64,000 nt of DNA from an uncultured Lachnospiraceae bacterium (GCA_910585465.1 CAJUEW010000001.1:372001-436000); one strand, 5' to 3'; shown: positions 34,382-43,293, numbered from the stretch's first letter. Numbers and translations: made by a program. Notes: generated by a model from the sequence alone, not told the origin.

Positions 34382-35683
34382 TCAGCCTGCAATCTCTTCC
34401 ATCAGTTTCAAAGTGTCGTCATAAGTAAAGCTTTCATCAATGCTCTGCTGTAAAAAGGCATTGATTTTGTTAATTTTTCCTACTGCCTCATCCAGAGCCG
34501 CATTCGTTCCCCGCTTGTAAGCGCCGATAGAAATAAGGTCGGCATTTTTCTGGTAAAGGCCAAGCAGATTACGGAGACGGGAGGATACCTCCCTGTGCTC
34601 CTCTGATACAATCTCAACCATCAGACGGGAAATACTGGCCCCAATATCAATGGCCGGGAAATGATTCTCATTGGCAAGCTGACGGCTTAACACAATATGT
34701 CCATCCAAAATACCTCTGACCGTGTCTGCAATGGGCTCATTAGTATCATCACCCTCTACCAGAACCGTATAGACACCTGTTATGGAACCATTACTAAAAT
34801 TACCGCTCCGCTCTAAAAGCTTCGGAAACTCTGCGTAAATGGAAGGCGTATACCCTCTGGCAATCGGCGGCTCCCCAATTGCCAGGCCAATTTCCCTTTG
34901 TGCCATGGCATAGCGGGTAAGGGAATCCATCATCAAAAGCACATCATAGCCCTGATCCCTGAAATATTCCGCAATGGTCGTTGCAACCAGCGGGCATTTC
35001 ATCCTCAGCATAGCAGGCTGGTCAGAGGTTGCCACCACAAGGACAGACCGGCTCATTCCCTCTTCTCCCAAGTCCTTCTGAATGAACTCCAATACCTCCC
35101 GGCCACGTTCTCCCACCAGGGCAATCACATTAATATCGGTCTTTACATTTTTTGCAATCATTCCCATCAGGGTACTTTTTCCCACGCCGGAGCCTGCGAA
35201 TATCCCAATTCTCTGTCCTTTTCCTATAGTGTTCAGTCCGTCAATAGCCTTGACTCCGAATTCCAGACGTTCCCGGATAGGGGGCCTGTTCAGAGGATTT
35301 GTATATGGGCTGTTCACCGTGTAATAAACACTGGCCGCAAATTCGCCCTTACCGTCAATGGGCTCTCCCATGGCATTAATAATCCTTCCCCTCAGAAAAT
35401 CTCCTACCGGCACCTTTAAACGGTGCCTTGTGTTCCGTACAAAGCTGCCGGAAGTAATTCCATTTGTGGCCTCATAGGTCATAAGCTGTACTCTTCCGTT
35501 TTTAAATCCCACCACCTCGGCAGGCATCTGACGGTTCTGCTCTTCATTGTAAATAAGTACAATATCTCCAATGCTGGCCCGGCCACCGGAAGCTTCCATG
35601 GACATTCCTACTACATTTTCAATTTTTCCAATGTGTCCTACTGTCTCTGATTTTTTTATTAACTGAGGTATATTTTTAAACAT
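34382..35683 (-). CDS. fliI: Flagellum-specific ATPase FliI
   Basis: FliI is the hexameric ATPase of the export apparatus. The 433-residue product has a Walker A motif (FAGSGVGKSTLMGMI), the GERGREVLEF motif, Walker B (YDVLLMMDSLTRYAMAQREI) and GEPPIARGYTPSIYAELP-like sequence (here YTPSIYAEFPKL). ATG 35683 is preferred over an in-frame GTG at 35707, since AAGGTGG lies six bases before it and the longer frame would overlap fliH. FliH and FliJ, its partners, flank it. Confidence 0.95.
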   Translation of the reverse strand: MFKNIPQLIKKSETVGHIGKIENVVGMSMEASGGRASIGDIVLIYNEEQNRQMPAEVVGFKNGRVQLMTYEATNGITSGSFVRNTRHRLKVPVGDFLRGRIINAMGEPIDGKGEFAASVYYTVNSPYTNPLNRPPIRERLEFGVKAIDGLNTIGKGQRIGIFAGSGVGKSTLMGMIAKNVKTDINVIALVGERGREVLEFIQKDLGEEGMSRSVLVVATSDQPAMLRMKCPLVATTIAEYFRDQGYDVLLMMDSLTRYAMAQREIGLAIGEPPIARGYTPSIYAEFPKLLERSGNFSNGSITGVYTVLVEGDDTNEPIADTVRGILDGHIVLSRQLANENHFPAIDIGASISRLMVEIVSEEHREVSSRLRNLLGLYQKNADLISIGAYKRGTNAALDEAVGKINKINAFLQQSIDESFTYDDTLKLMEEIAG

Positions 35684-35693
35684 AGGCGCCACC

Positions 35694-36545
35694 TTATGAG
35701 CGTACACTGCCCAGAATTTCTTTAATGTTTTCCATCTGTGTATCTACGCCGATATCAATAATCTCTTCCGGCATTTCTATAATACAGTTTCCGCTCTGCT
35801 CCTTCTCCATAACAATAAACTTGATATTGTCAGAAAGCCTGGATAACTCGCTGATAATATCTGCATCTGTCTGGATCATCATCTCGTAATCTGTCTTTTC
35901 CATATAAATCTTTACCCAGGCCACTTTATCCAGACGTTCTGTCTCAGCCAGAATCATACGTTTAATAATCTGGCCGCTGGACTGGAGGCTGATATGAATC
36001 ACCTTTTCTGCCACAGCTACGGCACAATCCTTCAGTTCATCCAGATATTGCCGGATGCATTTCTTTTTTGCCTCTTCCACAGATGCCAGCGCCTGCTCCA
36101 TATCAGTTCTGAATTCCTGCAGGGTGCTTTTTAATACCCTCCCCTGCTCTTCCTTCACTTTATCCATGCTCTCCTGAAAGCCTTTCTCATAGCCTTCCTG
36201 GTAGCCCTCCTGCAACGCCTCCCGTTTAAGCTGCTCTGCCTGCTCTCTGGCCTCCTTAAGAATGGAGCCTGCCATTTGATTGGCCCTTTCTACAATTTCC
36301 CGGGCTTCTTTCTTTGCTCCGTCCATAATATCGGAGGTCCGGAAGACTGTCTCCTGCTCCCGTCTGCCGGAACTCCTTCCGTCTCCGGAAGGGCTCTGTT
36401 TTGCTTTTTTAGTCCTTCCCTGCTCCGGATGGGCGGATATATTCTGCTGCGGAGACGGGATGTAAGTCTGCTCCGGCGGAATAAAGCTCTCTGCTTCAAC
36501 TTCCTTCCCGGACTTTACAATCCCCTTATACGATGATGTTCTCAT
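35694..36545 (-). CDS. fliH: Flagellar export regulator FliH
   Basis: FliH dimers hold and regulate FliI and tie it to the C-ring. The 283-residue product has a polar N-terminus, a long coiled coil (about 75-165) with the GxxxG-like repeats EGYQEGYEKGFQESMDKV, and a C-terminal domain with AVAVAEKVIHISLQSSGQII and GNCIIEMPEEIIDIGVD. It overlaps fliG by 20 bases, implying translational coupling. Confidence 0.9.
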   Translation of the reverse strand: MRTSSYKGIVKSGKEVEAESFIPPEQTYIPSPQQNISAHPEQGRTKKAKQSPSGDGRSSGRREQETVFRTSDIMDGAKKEAREIVERANQMAGSILKEAREQAEQLKREALQEGYQEGYEKGFQESMDKVKEEQGRVLKSTLQEFRTDMEQALASVEEAKKKCIRQYLDELKDCAVAVAEKVIHISLQSSGQIIKRMILAETERLDKVAWVKIYMEKTDYEMMIQTDADIISELSRLSDNIKFIVMEKEQSGNCIIEMPEEIIDIGVDTQMENIKEILGSVRS

Positions 36546-37593
36546 CCTCGCCTCCCTTGTTTATAATAACCTCTCCTGCATCCTCCAGCCGACGTATAAT
36601 GCCCACAATACGCTGCTGTGCTTCCTCTACATCCTTCAATCTTACATTGGTTGTAATTTCCAGATCTCCCTGAACGGTCTCGGCCATTCTCTTGGACATA
36701 TTGGAGAAGAAAAGCTGTTTCATCTCGTCGGAAGCAGTCTTAAGCGCATATACAATATCCTTGGTATCGCAGTCGCGTACAAAACGCTGTACAGAACGAT
36801 CGTCCATATCTAGAATGTTCTCGAATACAAACATCTTGTCTTTGATACTCTGGGACAGATCCGGATTCGTTTTGTCCAGTTCGTCGAAAATACGTTTTTC
36901 GTTGCTGCGGTCCACATGGTTCATCATATCGGCTACAAAATCCACGCCGCCAAGGTTCATATTATCCTCGCTGGTAATAATAGTAGCGAACTTACGCTTC
37001 ATCTCCTCCTCTACAACGGCAATAGCCTCGGGCGACACCCGATCCATCTTCGCCATGCCTTCAACCGTAGGAATCCTCTTGCTCTCCGGAAGCTGCTCTA
37101 ATACTCTGGCCGCCTGCTCCGGATCCATGTAAGACATAATCAGGGCAATTACCTGCGGGCGCTCATGCTGCAGCAGGGAGAGGAGCGCTTTTGGATCTCC
37201 TTTCATAAAGAAATTAAACGGTCTGGACTGGAGTGTCTTGGATACCTTCTCCAGAAGAGATCTGGCAGTTGACTCTCCAAATGCCTTTTCCAGAACATCC
37301 CTGGCGTAGTCCAGTCCGCCGTCCGTCATCATCTTATGAGTCAGACACAGCTTATAAAACTCATCCAGAGCTCCCTCTACCTGAGCATTCGTAGTCTTTC
37401 CCATCTTTGCCACTTCATAGGTCAGATCTTCAATATCCTGCTCACTCAGATATTTATAAATCTGTGAGGCTTTGTCTGCCCCCAGGGAGACAACTACAAT
37501 GGCCGCCTTCTGCCGACTGTCCATATTCTTCACATCTACAACTTCTTCGGCAACTGCCTCCTGCTTATTTGAATTTACTTCTGTTTGAGCCAC
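36526..37593 (-). CDS. fliG: Flagellar motor switch protein FliG
   Basis: FliG sits on the MS-ring and carries the torque-generating charged helix. The 355-residue product has the N-terminal FliF-binding domain (KAAIVVVSLGADKASQIYKY), the middle domain with the E-R-P-Q variant of the EHPQ motif (LLQHERPQVIALIMSYM) and the C-terminal domain with FVFENILDMDDRSVQRFVRD and the nearby charged helix. A Gln/Glu-rich leader of about 25 residues precedes the family core. The start overlaps fliF by 29 bases. Confidence 0.96.
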   Translation of the reverse strand: MAQTEVNSNKQEAVAEEVVDVKNMDSRQKAAIVVVSLGADKASQIYKYLSEQDIEDLTYEVAKMGKTTNAQVEGALDEFYKLCLTHKMMTDGGLDYARDVLEKAFGESTARSLLEKVSKTLQSRPFNFFMKGDPKALLSLLQHERPQVIALIMSYMDPEQAARVLEQLPESKRIPTVEGMAKMDRVSPEAIAVVEEEMKRKFATIITSEDNMNLGGVDFVADMMNHVDRSNEKRIFDELDKTNPDLSQSIKDKMFVFENILDMDDRSVQRFVRDCDTKDIVYALKTASDEMKQLFFSNMSKRMAETVQGDLEITTNVRLKDVEEAQQRIVGIIRRLEDAGEVIINKGGEDENIIV

Positions 37594-39235
37594 CTGTATC
37601 TTCCTCCCCTCTCAGCCAGCTCTGCATCAGCTTCGCTGCTATCTGCGGATTCTGTTCAATAAATTCTCCAATATTCTGCTTCAGTCTAAGACTATGCTGC
37701 ATACGGAGATTAAGTATCTCCTCATTCTGCTCCATCTCTTCTTCCAGTCCCTGGAGCTGTTTTGCCGTTTCACTCCTAGGCTCTTTGGGAGTATTATCCT
37801 CCGGATATTCTTCCTGTGCGGCTGTCACCGCCCCATCTCCCGCCTGGGCAGCCTTTTTACGTCTTTTTCTAAGCAACAGAAACAAAAGCAGCAGGAGCAG
37901 AACCCCTACAGCAACCATTGCTATAATCAGCGGAACCGGAAGTTTATTATTGTCAATCTCAACGGCAGGCTCTGTGGATGCCTGCTGAAGTGCCTTGCTC
38001 TCTGCCGATAAGGCACGGATAATACTTATCTTTGTATTTGCATCCTGTCGGCTGATACCGGCAGCATCGGCCACCAGCTCCTTCAGGTTCCGTTCCGATA
38101 TGGCAGTATCGTCAGTGTCAATCACGATCGCTATCGTTGTATCCTGAAGAACTCCCGGATCAATCTGACGCTGTTCTTTCACGATATTATACAGCCATTC
38201 TCTGCTGGAGCTGCTGCTGCCATAACCCTCTGCCACATTTTCTTCATCGTCCTCGTTGGTATAACGGGGAGTATCCGCATTGGCATCCGCACCTGCAACA
38301 TTGCCGGCACCCTGACCTGTCGCCTGTGAATTCTCATTGGTGGCATCCTCTTTTTCCAGAAGTCCGGTCTTGTCGTTCTCGTCAATCTTCTCCGGAGTGG
38401 AATACTGGGTACTCTCCTGGATAAGCTTTTCTGTATTCAGCGTGCCCTTGACAGACACAGCCACCGTACCCTGTCCGTACAGCTTCTCCAGCACACGGCG
38501 GACATTTCCTGCAATGCTCTCCTCAACCTGATCCGTAAGCTCTGTGTACGCCGCGCTTCCCGTCGCATCATCCGTTCCTCCGACCTCTACCATCGTATCT
38601 GCGTCAAATACAGACACTCTGGTAAAATTCATCCCCCGTACAGAGGTGGCAATCAGTTTCTTAATGGCTGCCGCCTGCTTTTCCGTAAGGCTGACACCGT
38701 TCTGCATAGTCACCGTAACGGAAGCAGAAGCCTCTGTAGCGCTCTCATCGCTTAATGCATATGTCTGCTCTCCGGCATCCACAATCGTTACCTTTGCATC
38801 CTGAACTCCGTCAAAGAGCCGGATGGTAGCACCCAGCCTATCCTGCAGATCGTACAGAGTGTATTGCTCCTTGTCTGACTCTGTCGTCATAAGCCCTGAG
38901 TTGTTCCTGTATATGTCATAGGAAAATCCGCTTTTCGGATAGCCTTTGCTCAAAAGCTCCACACGGGTCTGATCCACGCTTGCGCTGGGAACGCGGACAG
39001 TGCCGTTTCTGTTATCATAACGGTATGTAATGGATTCCTCCTGAAGGAGTGCGACCACCTCCTTGGCCTCCTCCTGGTTCAAGCCTGTGAACAGAGTGCT
39101 GAAATCCCTCTGTTCAAAATATTTCAACGCTAAAACACCAACAATAGCAATTGCAGCAGTACCTACTACAATTGCTACCAGCATCTTCTTTGTTTTATTT
39201 GATAGTTTCTGCCAATATTCTTTTAAACTCTGCAC
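37565..39235 (-). CDS. fliF: Flagellar MS-ring protein FliF
   Basis: FliF builds the MS-ring, the membrane base of the flagellum. The 556-residue product has an N-terminal membrane helix (about 18-40), a periplasmic YscJ-like and ring-building region (SFSYDIYRNNSGL-type block and LSEKQAAAIKKL-like helix), a Gly/Asn-rich loop (about 295-345) and a second membrane helix (LIIAMVAVGVLLLLLLFLLL) followed by a basic stop. The C-terminal tail (SLRLKQNIGEFIEQNPQIAA, KLMQSWLR) is the FliG-binding segment. Confidence 0.96.
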   Translation of the reverse strand: MQSLKEYWQKLSNKTKKMLVAIVVGTAAIAIVGVLALKYFEQRDFSTLFTGLNQEEAKEVVALLQEESITYRYDNRNGTVRVPSASVDQTRVELLSKGYPKSGFSYDIYRNNSGLMTTESDKEQYTLYDLQDRLGATIRLFDGVQDAKVTIVDAGEQTYALSDESATEASASVTVTMQNGVSLTEKQAAAIKKLIATSVRGMNFTRVSVFDADTMVEVGGTDDATGSAAYTELTDQVEESIAGNVRRVLEKLYGQGTVAVSVKGTLNTEKLIQESTQYSTPEKIDENDKTGLLEKEDATNENSQATGQGAGNVAGADANADTPRYTNEDDEENVAEGYGSSSSSREWLYNIVKEQRQIDPGVLQDTTIAIVIDTDDTAISERNLKELVADAAGISRQDANTKISIIRALSAESKALQQASTEPAVEIDNNKLPVPLIIAMVAVGVLLLLLLFLLLRKRRKKAAQAGDGAVTAAQEEYPEDNTPKEPRSETAKQLQGLEEEMEQNEEILNLRMQHSLRLKQNIGEFIEQNPQIAAKLMQSWLRGEEDTGGSNRSKFK

Positions 39236-39271
39236 TTTTCCTCAGCCCTTTGCCTTTTATATTTCAAAAGC

Positions 39272-39595
39272 CTATACGTTCATCTTCATCAATTCATTAT
39301 AAGACTCAACTGCCTTGTTGCGTAACGTAATCAGTATATCAAGACTGAGCTCTGCCTTTGCCTCTGCAATCGGCAGCGTATGTGCGTCATCAAGCTGTCC
39401 CGTAGACAATAAGTACTGCTTGTTTTCCACATCTTCCTGGGTTGTATGTACCTGCTGTATGGCGTTCTTAAAGATGTCACTGAAAAGAGCGGCTTCTCCA
39501 TTCTGGCCATAGGCCTTCTTTTCTTCTGTCAGATTTCCCACTGGCTCCCATGCCTTGATTGGGGTAATAAAACTTGTTGGCTGCATTTTTTCCAT
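39272..39595 (-). CDS. fliE: Flagellar hook-basal body protein FliE
   Basis: FliE joins the MS-ring and export gate to the rod. The 107-residue product carries the FliE core FSDIFKNAIQQVHTTQEDVE and the C-terminal helix SLDILITLRNKAVESYNELM-NV. It lies between flgB and fliF with no flgC in front, unlike the usual flgB-flgC-fliE order. About 30 bases separate it from its neighbours. Confidence 0.93.
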   Translation of the reverse strand: MEKMQPTSFITPIKAWEPVGNLTEEKKAYGQNGEAALFSDIFKNAIQQVHTTQEDVENKQYLLSTGQLDDAHTLPIAEAKAELSLDILITLRNKAVESYNELMKMNV

Positions 39596-39624
39596 TCTCC
39601 CTTTTGTGTCTGATTCTCACTAAA

Positions 39625-40014
39625 TTAAAAGCTCCTTGCTGCATTCTTCAAACGGCTGATATCATTGTTAAGCGAGCTGAGCATGTACTGATACTCATAT
39701 GCAGTACGCACCAAATCTACCTGCTCCTGATCCATATCCACATTATTGCCGTCCAGACGGCTGGTCTCATCCCATGTAGTATGAAGTCTCGCCTTTGACT
39801 GCCCAATAGCCTGACTGATATCCTGCATGGAACCATTTCCCTTATTAGCATCCCGTATTTTTTTCCCCAGCGTTTCCTCAAAAGTCACATACTGAGACTT
39901 AAATCCCGGAGTATCATCATTGGCTATGTTATTCATTGTAACCGTTTGCCTTCCCCACAGATAATCCAGTACTTTTTCTGTCAGTGCAATCCCATTTCCA
40001 TAAAATCCAGACAT
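39625..40014 (-). CDS. flgB: Flagellar proximal rod protein FlgB
   Basis: FlgB is a proximal rod subunit. The 129-residue product has YLWGRQTVTMNNIANDDTPG, then FKSQYVTFEETL near the N-terminus and the C-terminal pattern GNNVDMDQEQVDLVRTAYEY. It is the first gene of the roughly 26.6-kb fla/che operon. Its partner FlgC is encoded far downstream at 26374. The upstream 550 bases must hold the main promoter. Confidence 0.92.
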   Translation of the reverse strand: MSGFYGNGIALTEKVLDYLWGRQTVTMNNIANDDTPGFKSQYVTFEETLGKKIRDANKGNGSMQDISQAIGQSKARLHTTWDETSRLDGNNVDMDQEQVDLVRTAYEYQYMLSSLNNDISRLKNAARSF

Positions 40015-40494
40015 ATAATCCCTCTCATCCCTTCTGTAAATAAATATTTACTATTCTGTCAAATATACCACTTTCTGTCATCTGCGCACCTTTCTTAGTT
40101 TGCCAATTTTTTAGCAATCCACATAAAAAACAGCCATCTATTGGCAAGGGGCAGCATTGCTCTTATAAAGCATTTTCTTGCTGCCGGGTACACAGATGCC
40201 TGTCCGCCCCTCACTCATATTAAATGACCATCACTTCATTTTCGCGCAATATTCTGGGTGTTGCCACCCCTCCGCAGAAATTCCGGTTCATCTTAACATG
40301 ATTATATTGTTGAACTTCAGAATCCTTTTTAAGCAGATGACGATTTAAACAGATAATATCACATTTATTTTTGAATTACAACTATTTTGAAACAATTTAG
40401 CCAACTAAATTATACCATACGTTTTTCTAAACACTTTCTAAACAAAATTTCAGCAGAAGCCGTTTTAAAAATTTCTTTTATTCTTTCTATAATA
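40015..40494. other. Intergenic leader upstream of the fla/che operon
   Basis: No credible ORF was found. Read on the minus strand (toward flgB), the stretch 40140-40270 holds several possible hairpins. One is GGGTG-GCAA-CACCC, a GNRA-type tetraloop. Another is GGCAGCA paired with TGCTGCC across an AT-rich loop. A third pairs TTGCCAA (40141-40147) with TTGGCAA (40100-40106). The pattern would suit a structured leader RNA, but I cannot match it to a known riboswitch family. I see no clear sigma-A or sigma-D promoter for flgB. Confidence 0.4.
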
Positions 40495-40503
40495 TGATAT
40501 AAT
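40495..40503 (+). promoter_or_regulatory. Extended -10 promoter upstream of the GT2 gene
   Basis: TGATATAAT gives a TGn extended -10 with a perfect TATAAT hexamer, about 70 bases before ATG 40572. The -35 position is only CTTTTA, as is tolerated with extended -10 elements. Confidence 0.5.
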
Positions 40504-40571
40504 TCAAATATAATCGATTTCATTAATACTTGCTTACTTTTCAGTATATTAATAAGGAGAATATACAATTT

Positions 40572-41672
40572 ATGAATATAAACCTTGTAATGATTGTAAA
40601 AAACGCGGAGCGCTCTCTGAAACAGTGCCTTCAGAGCGCTGCTCCTCTGGTGGATCAGATGATCGTTGCTGACACCGGCTCCAATGACCGCACCAAAGAG
40701 ATCGCCGTAGAGGCCGGAGCTCGAGTTCTGGACTTTCCGTGGTGTGATAATTTTTCCGCTGCCCGGAACTTTGCCTTGGACCATTCGGATGCGGATTGGA
40801 ATCTGATCCTGGATTCAGATGAATATCTCCGTTCTCCCAACCGGAAAAAGCTGGAGCAGTCTGTCAAACGACTGTCCGGTGTCTATGGCACACACTGGAT
40901 GGGAGCCATCCTCCGCTATGACACCTTTCCGGGAACCGACGGAAACGAAGTCAGTATATCCCCTATTCCCAGATTTCTTCCTGCAGGCATGCGCTATTCC
41001 GGTATTATTCATGAACAGCCTCATACAGACTTTCCATGCTATCAGCTCCCCCTGGAAGCAGATCACGACGGCTACTTATTTGAAAATAAAGGCGCCAGAA
41101 ATCTGGCATATCTTTACAAAGCAGTGGAACAAGAACCGGAGGACAGTTATTACCGCTTCCAGCTTGCCGCAACTTTGAGGAATCTGGAAAAGCTTCCGGA
41201 AGCCCTGGAGCAGTTCAGGGCCTTTTACAGCAACTGTCCCGGCGCTTCCGGATACCGGACCGAAGGAATTCTTCTATATATTTATACTCTTATGGACATC
41301 GGCAGCCTGACCTGCCTTACAGAAGCCTACGATATTATTAACAAGGAACAGGCACATCTTTCCGGACGGGCAGATTACTGGTTTGTATGCGGCCTTTTCT
41401 ATATGAAGCTGGTTCTTGCTGACACGGCTTCCTATATAGGCTTCCTTCCAAAAATCGAGACCAGCTATCTGACCTGTCTTCAGATTGGCGAGCATCCGGA
41501 GAAGGGAGGCGTGGTCGGAACCGGCTCCTTCAAGGCAGCCTATAACCTGGCCTGCTGGTATGAAGTATCCGGTCAGACGGAAAAGGCGGCCGATTATTAT
41601 CGGTTGGCAGCAAAGCACGGATACCAGCCTGCCCTTAAGCGTCTGGCCCAGCTGGACAAATCTCAGCCTTAA
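40572..41672 (+). CDS. GT2-family glycosyltransferase with TPR-like C-terminus
   Basis: The 366-residue product has an N-terminal GT-A fold (about 1-230), with the nucleotide-sugar site ADTGSNDRTKEIAVEAGA and the metal-binding D-x-D in WNLILDSDEYL. Helical repeats resembling TPRs follow (SYYRFQLAATLRNLEKLPEA, NLACWYEVSGQTEKAADYYR). Such two-part enzymes are common in Clostridia near flagellar genes and may glycosylate protein or cell-surface glycans. Its position next to the fla/che operon makes flagellin modification a reasonable guess. ATG 40572 follows AAGGAG and begins the family core. Confidence 0.75.
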   Translation: MNINLVMIVKNAERSLKQCLQSAAPLVDQMIVADTGSNDRTKEIAVEAGARVLDFPWCDNFSAARNFALDHSDADWNLILDSDEYLRSPNRKKLEQSVKRLSGVYGTHWMGAILRYDTFPGTDGNEVSISPIPRFLPAGMRYSGIIHEQPHTDFPCYQLPLEADHDGYLFENKGARNLAYLYKAVEQEPEDSYYRFQLAATLRNLEKLPEALEQFRAFYSNCPGASGYRTEGILLYIYTLMDIGSLTCLTEAYDIINKEQAHLSGRADYWFVCGLFYMKLVLADTASYIGFLPKIETSYLTCLQIGEHPEKGGVVGTGSFKAAYNLACWYEVSGQTEKAADYYRLAAKHGYQPALKRLAQLDKSQP

Positions 41673-41723
41673 GTACAAGAGGTTCCTATGTTTAATCAGG
41701 GATTCTGTGATAATTCATAGCAG

Positions 41724-41757
41724 AAGGAGGCTGCATTTTCACAGCGGTCTCCTTTTT
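41724..41757 (+). terminator. Rho-independent terminator after the GT2 gene
   Basis: AAGGAGGCTGC and GCGGTCTCCTT form an 11-bp stem (two G-U pairs) with a nine-base loop and a T5 run, about 50 bases after the stop codon. Confidence 0.8.
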
Positions 41758-41987
41758 GCCCCCTTTATCTGATTCCTGAAGTTTTTCTCAAAGTCCTTAA
41801 ATATCAAAGCATCTAAAATATTACCCCATAATATTCAACTACTGCAAATTACAGCATAAGCTCCCTCATAAAAACGAAAATCCCAAAATTTTCAGGACGT
41901 TTTATACCAGGGTATTCCACGGGCCATTCACTTATCTTTTTTCCCCGCATATATTACACTATAATTTTTTGTGAAGGAAATGAGGCT
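41758..41987. other. Intergenic region upstream of the split lipoprotein gene
   Basis: It holds a TATAAT hexamer at 41960-41965, 22 bases before the start codon, with only T-rich sequence at the -35 position. GAAGGAAATGAGG is the ribosome site. No thiamine-type riboswitch sequence is visible. Confidence 0.35.
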
Positions 41988-42563
41988 ATGAAAAAATGGA
42001 TTTCACTGTTTCTGGCAGGCTTGCTCTGCATTCTCCCGGGATGCGGCAAACAGGAGACTGCCAGTAACCTGACTCCGCTCACACTGAACGAGGTCGCACA
42101 TTCTATCTTCTACGCTCCCCAATACGTGGCAATTGAAAACGGGTATTTTGCAGAGGAGGGTATCGATCTGACGCTCGTCACCGGATTCGGCGCCGACAAG
42201 GTTGCTACTGCTCTGGTGTCCGGAGAAGCAGATATCGGATTTATGGGAAGTGAATCCTCCATCTACATCTACAACCAGAATCCGGAGGACTATATCGTAA
42301 ACTTTGCCCAGCTTACTCAACGTGCAGGCAATTTCCTGGTGGCAAGAAAGCCGGCAGATAACTTCACGTGGGAGGACATAAAAGGAACCTATGTACTTGG
42401 AGGCCGAAAAGGCGGCATGCCGCAGATGGTATTTGAATTTATTCTCAAAAAGAATAACATCGATCCGGCAACCGACCTGACCATCGATCAAAGCATTGAT
42501 TTTGGCTCCACAGCCGCCGCATTTACCGGCAACGATGCCGACTATACGGTAGTATTTGCTTAA
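41988..42563 (+). pseudogene. ABC-transporter substrate-binding lipoprotein, 5' fragment (split by the element)
   Basis: The fragment encodes 191 residues. A lipoprotein signal peptide ends in the lipobox LPGC (Cys 19), followed by an NMT1/SsuA-like periplasmic-binding domain: HSIFYAPQYVAIENGYFAEE, GFGADKVATALVSGEADIGF and the interlobe region FILKKNNIDPATDL. The reading frame leaves host sequence at 42552 and runs only four codons into the element before TAA, so the second lobe is lost. The missing 3' part is intact at 63537-63965. Joined at the shared core, the two give an uninterrupted 330-residue protein, normal for this family. The ligand is unknown; relatives carry thiamine precursors, sulfonates or similar small molecules. 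Confidence 0.92.
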
Positions 42564-42577
42564 AAAATACACCACTG
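42547..42577 (+). other. attL: left recombination junction
   Basis: The core CGGTAG (42547-42552) is shared with 63532-63537. Sequence to its left is host gene. The 25 bases to its right (42553-42577, ending AAAAAATACACCACTG) mirror the arm at 63511-63535, whose outer end reads CAGTGTAGTTTTTTT. The likely crossover dinucleotide is AG at 42551-42552. Confidence 0.85.
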
Positions 42578-42660
42578 TTTCTTCCTTAATTAATATAGCC
42601 CGCATTGACTTCAAATGCCGGATTTCTGTAATCAGAGCCCCGGAAGGGGGATAATATACC

Positions 42661-42690
42661 TTTACAGCTTTATAATAAATAAGGTATAAT
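42661..42690 (+). promoter_or_regulatory. Sigma-A-type promoter for the PASTA-domain gene
   Basis: TTTACA (42661-42666) and TATAAT (42685-42690) are separated by 18 bases and lie about 80 bases upstream of ATG 42771, pointing away from attL into the element. Confidence 0.6.
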
Positions 42691-42770
42691 AGTAATAATT
42701 CAAAATATCCTTAAAACTTTAAACAAATTTCATACGCGGTAAAATACATACGATATGTAAGGTAAAAAAC

Positions 42771-43256
42771 ATGAGCGATACAGTAAAAGGAGCATTTATA
42801 GGCGGTTTGTTTGGGGTAATCAGTTCTGTAATCGGCATACTCTCTTTTGATATAAGCCCCATACTTCATGAAAAATGGAATATCAAAGACACAGAAATCA
42901 CCGAATCCCATCCGGAAAGCAATATAACATCCGAATCCTACAACGAATTGCTGGAAAGATATGAAGCTTTAGAGAAAGAGAGCATTGTATTAAAAAATCA
43001 AATATCACAAATACAGAAGATACTTCAGCTTCCGGATTCAGATTTTGTTTCTGTTCCGGATGTTATTGGATTAACGCTAGACGATGCTGACGGCCTGCTG
43101 ACAGAAGCAAATCTGGAACCCAGTTCCTGGTGGTACAACGGCGATATTGACGAATCTGACACCACCTATTATGTTTCAGAGCAGTCCATCCCGGCTGGCA
43201 GCAAGGTTCCCGGCAGAACCATCGTCAAGCTTCATATTGTTTCCCATTTAGAATAA
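42771..43256 (+). CDS. Membrane-anchored single PASTA-domain protein
   Basis: The 161-residue product has one hydrophobic segment (about residues 5-26, GAFIGGLFGVISSVIGILSF), a coiled-coil stretch (ESYNELLERYEALEKESIVL) and a C-terminal PASTA domain (about 90-160) with VPDVIGLTLDDADGLLTEAN and VSEQSIPAGSKVPGRTIVKL. PASTA domains in penicillin-binding proteins and Ser/Thr kinases bind cell-wall fragments, but no kinase or transpeptidase is present here. It is the only cargo gene on the plus strand and lies next to attL, convergent with the main operon. A role in wall sensing or anchoring of the new glycan is possible. The ribosome site (GTAAGG) is modest. Confidence 0.75.
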   Translation: MSDTVKGAFIGGLFGVISSVIGILSFDISPILHEKWNIKDTEITESHPESNITSESYNELLERYEALEKESIVLKNQISQIQKILQLPDSDFVSVPDVIGLTLDDADGLLTEANLEPSSWWYNGDIDESDTTYYVSEQSIPAGSKVPGRTIVKLHIVSHLE

Positions 43257-43293
43257 ATTATGGAAAATAAAAACAGCCAGACTTTTCAGCCAT

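Noticed and set aside
40140..40270. c-di-GMP riboswitch in the flgB leader
   Set aside because: Hairpins are present but the conserved class I core sequences are not seen by eye; left as an unassigned structured leader.
41673..41987. Thiamine (TPP) riboswitch upstream of the NMT1-like lipoprotein gene
   Set aside because: The conserved CUGAGA-type segments are not present; only a terminator hairpin of the preceding gene and simple AT-rich sequence are seen.
43257..43293. Terminator between the convergent PASTA and epimerase genes
   Set aside because: The repeated GGCTG sequences are direct rather than inverted, so no convincing stem forms.
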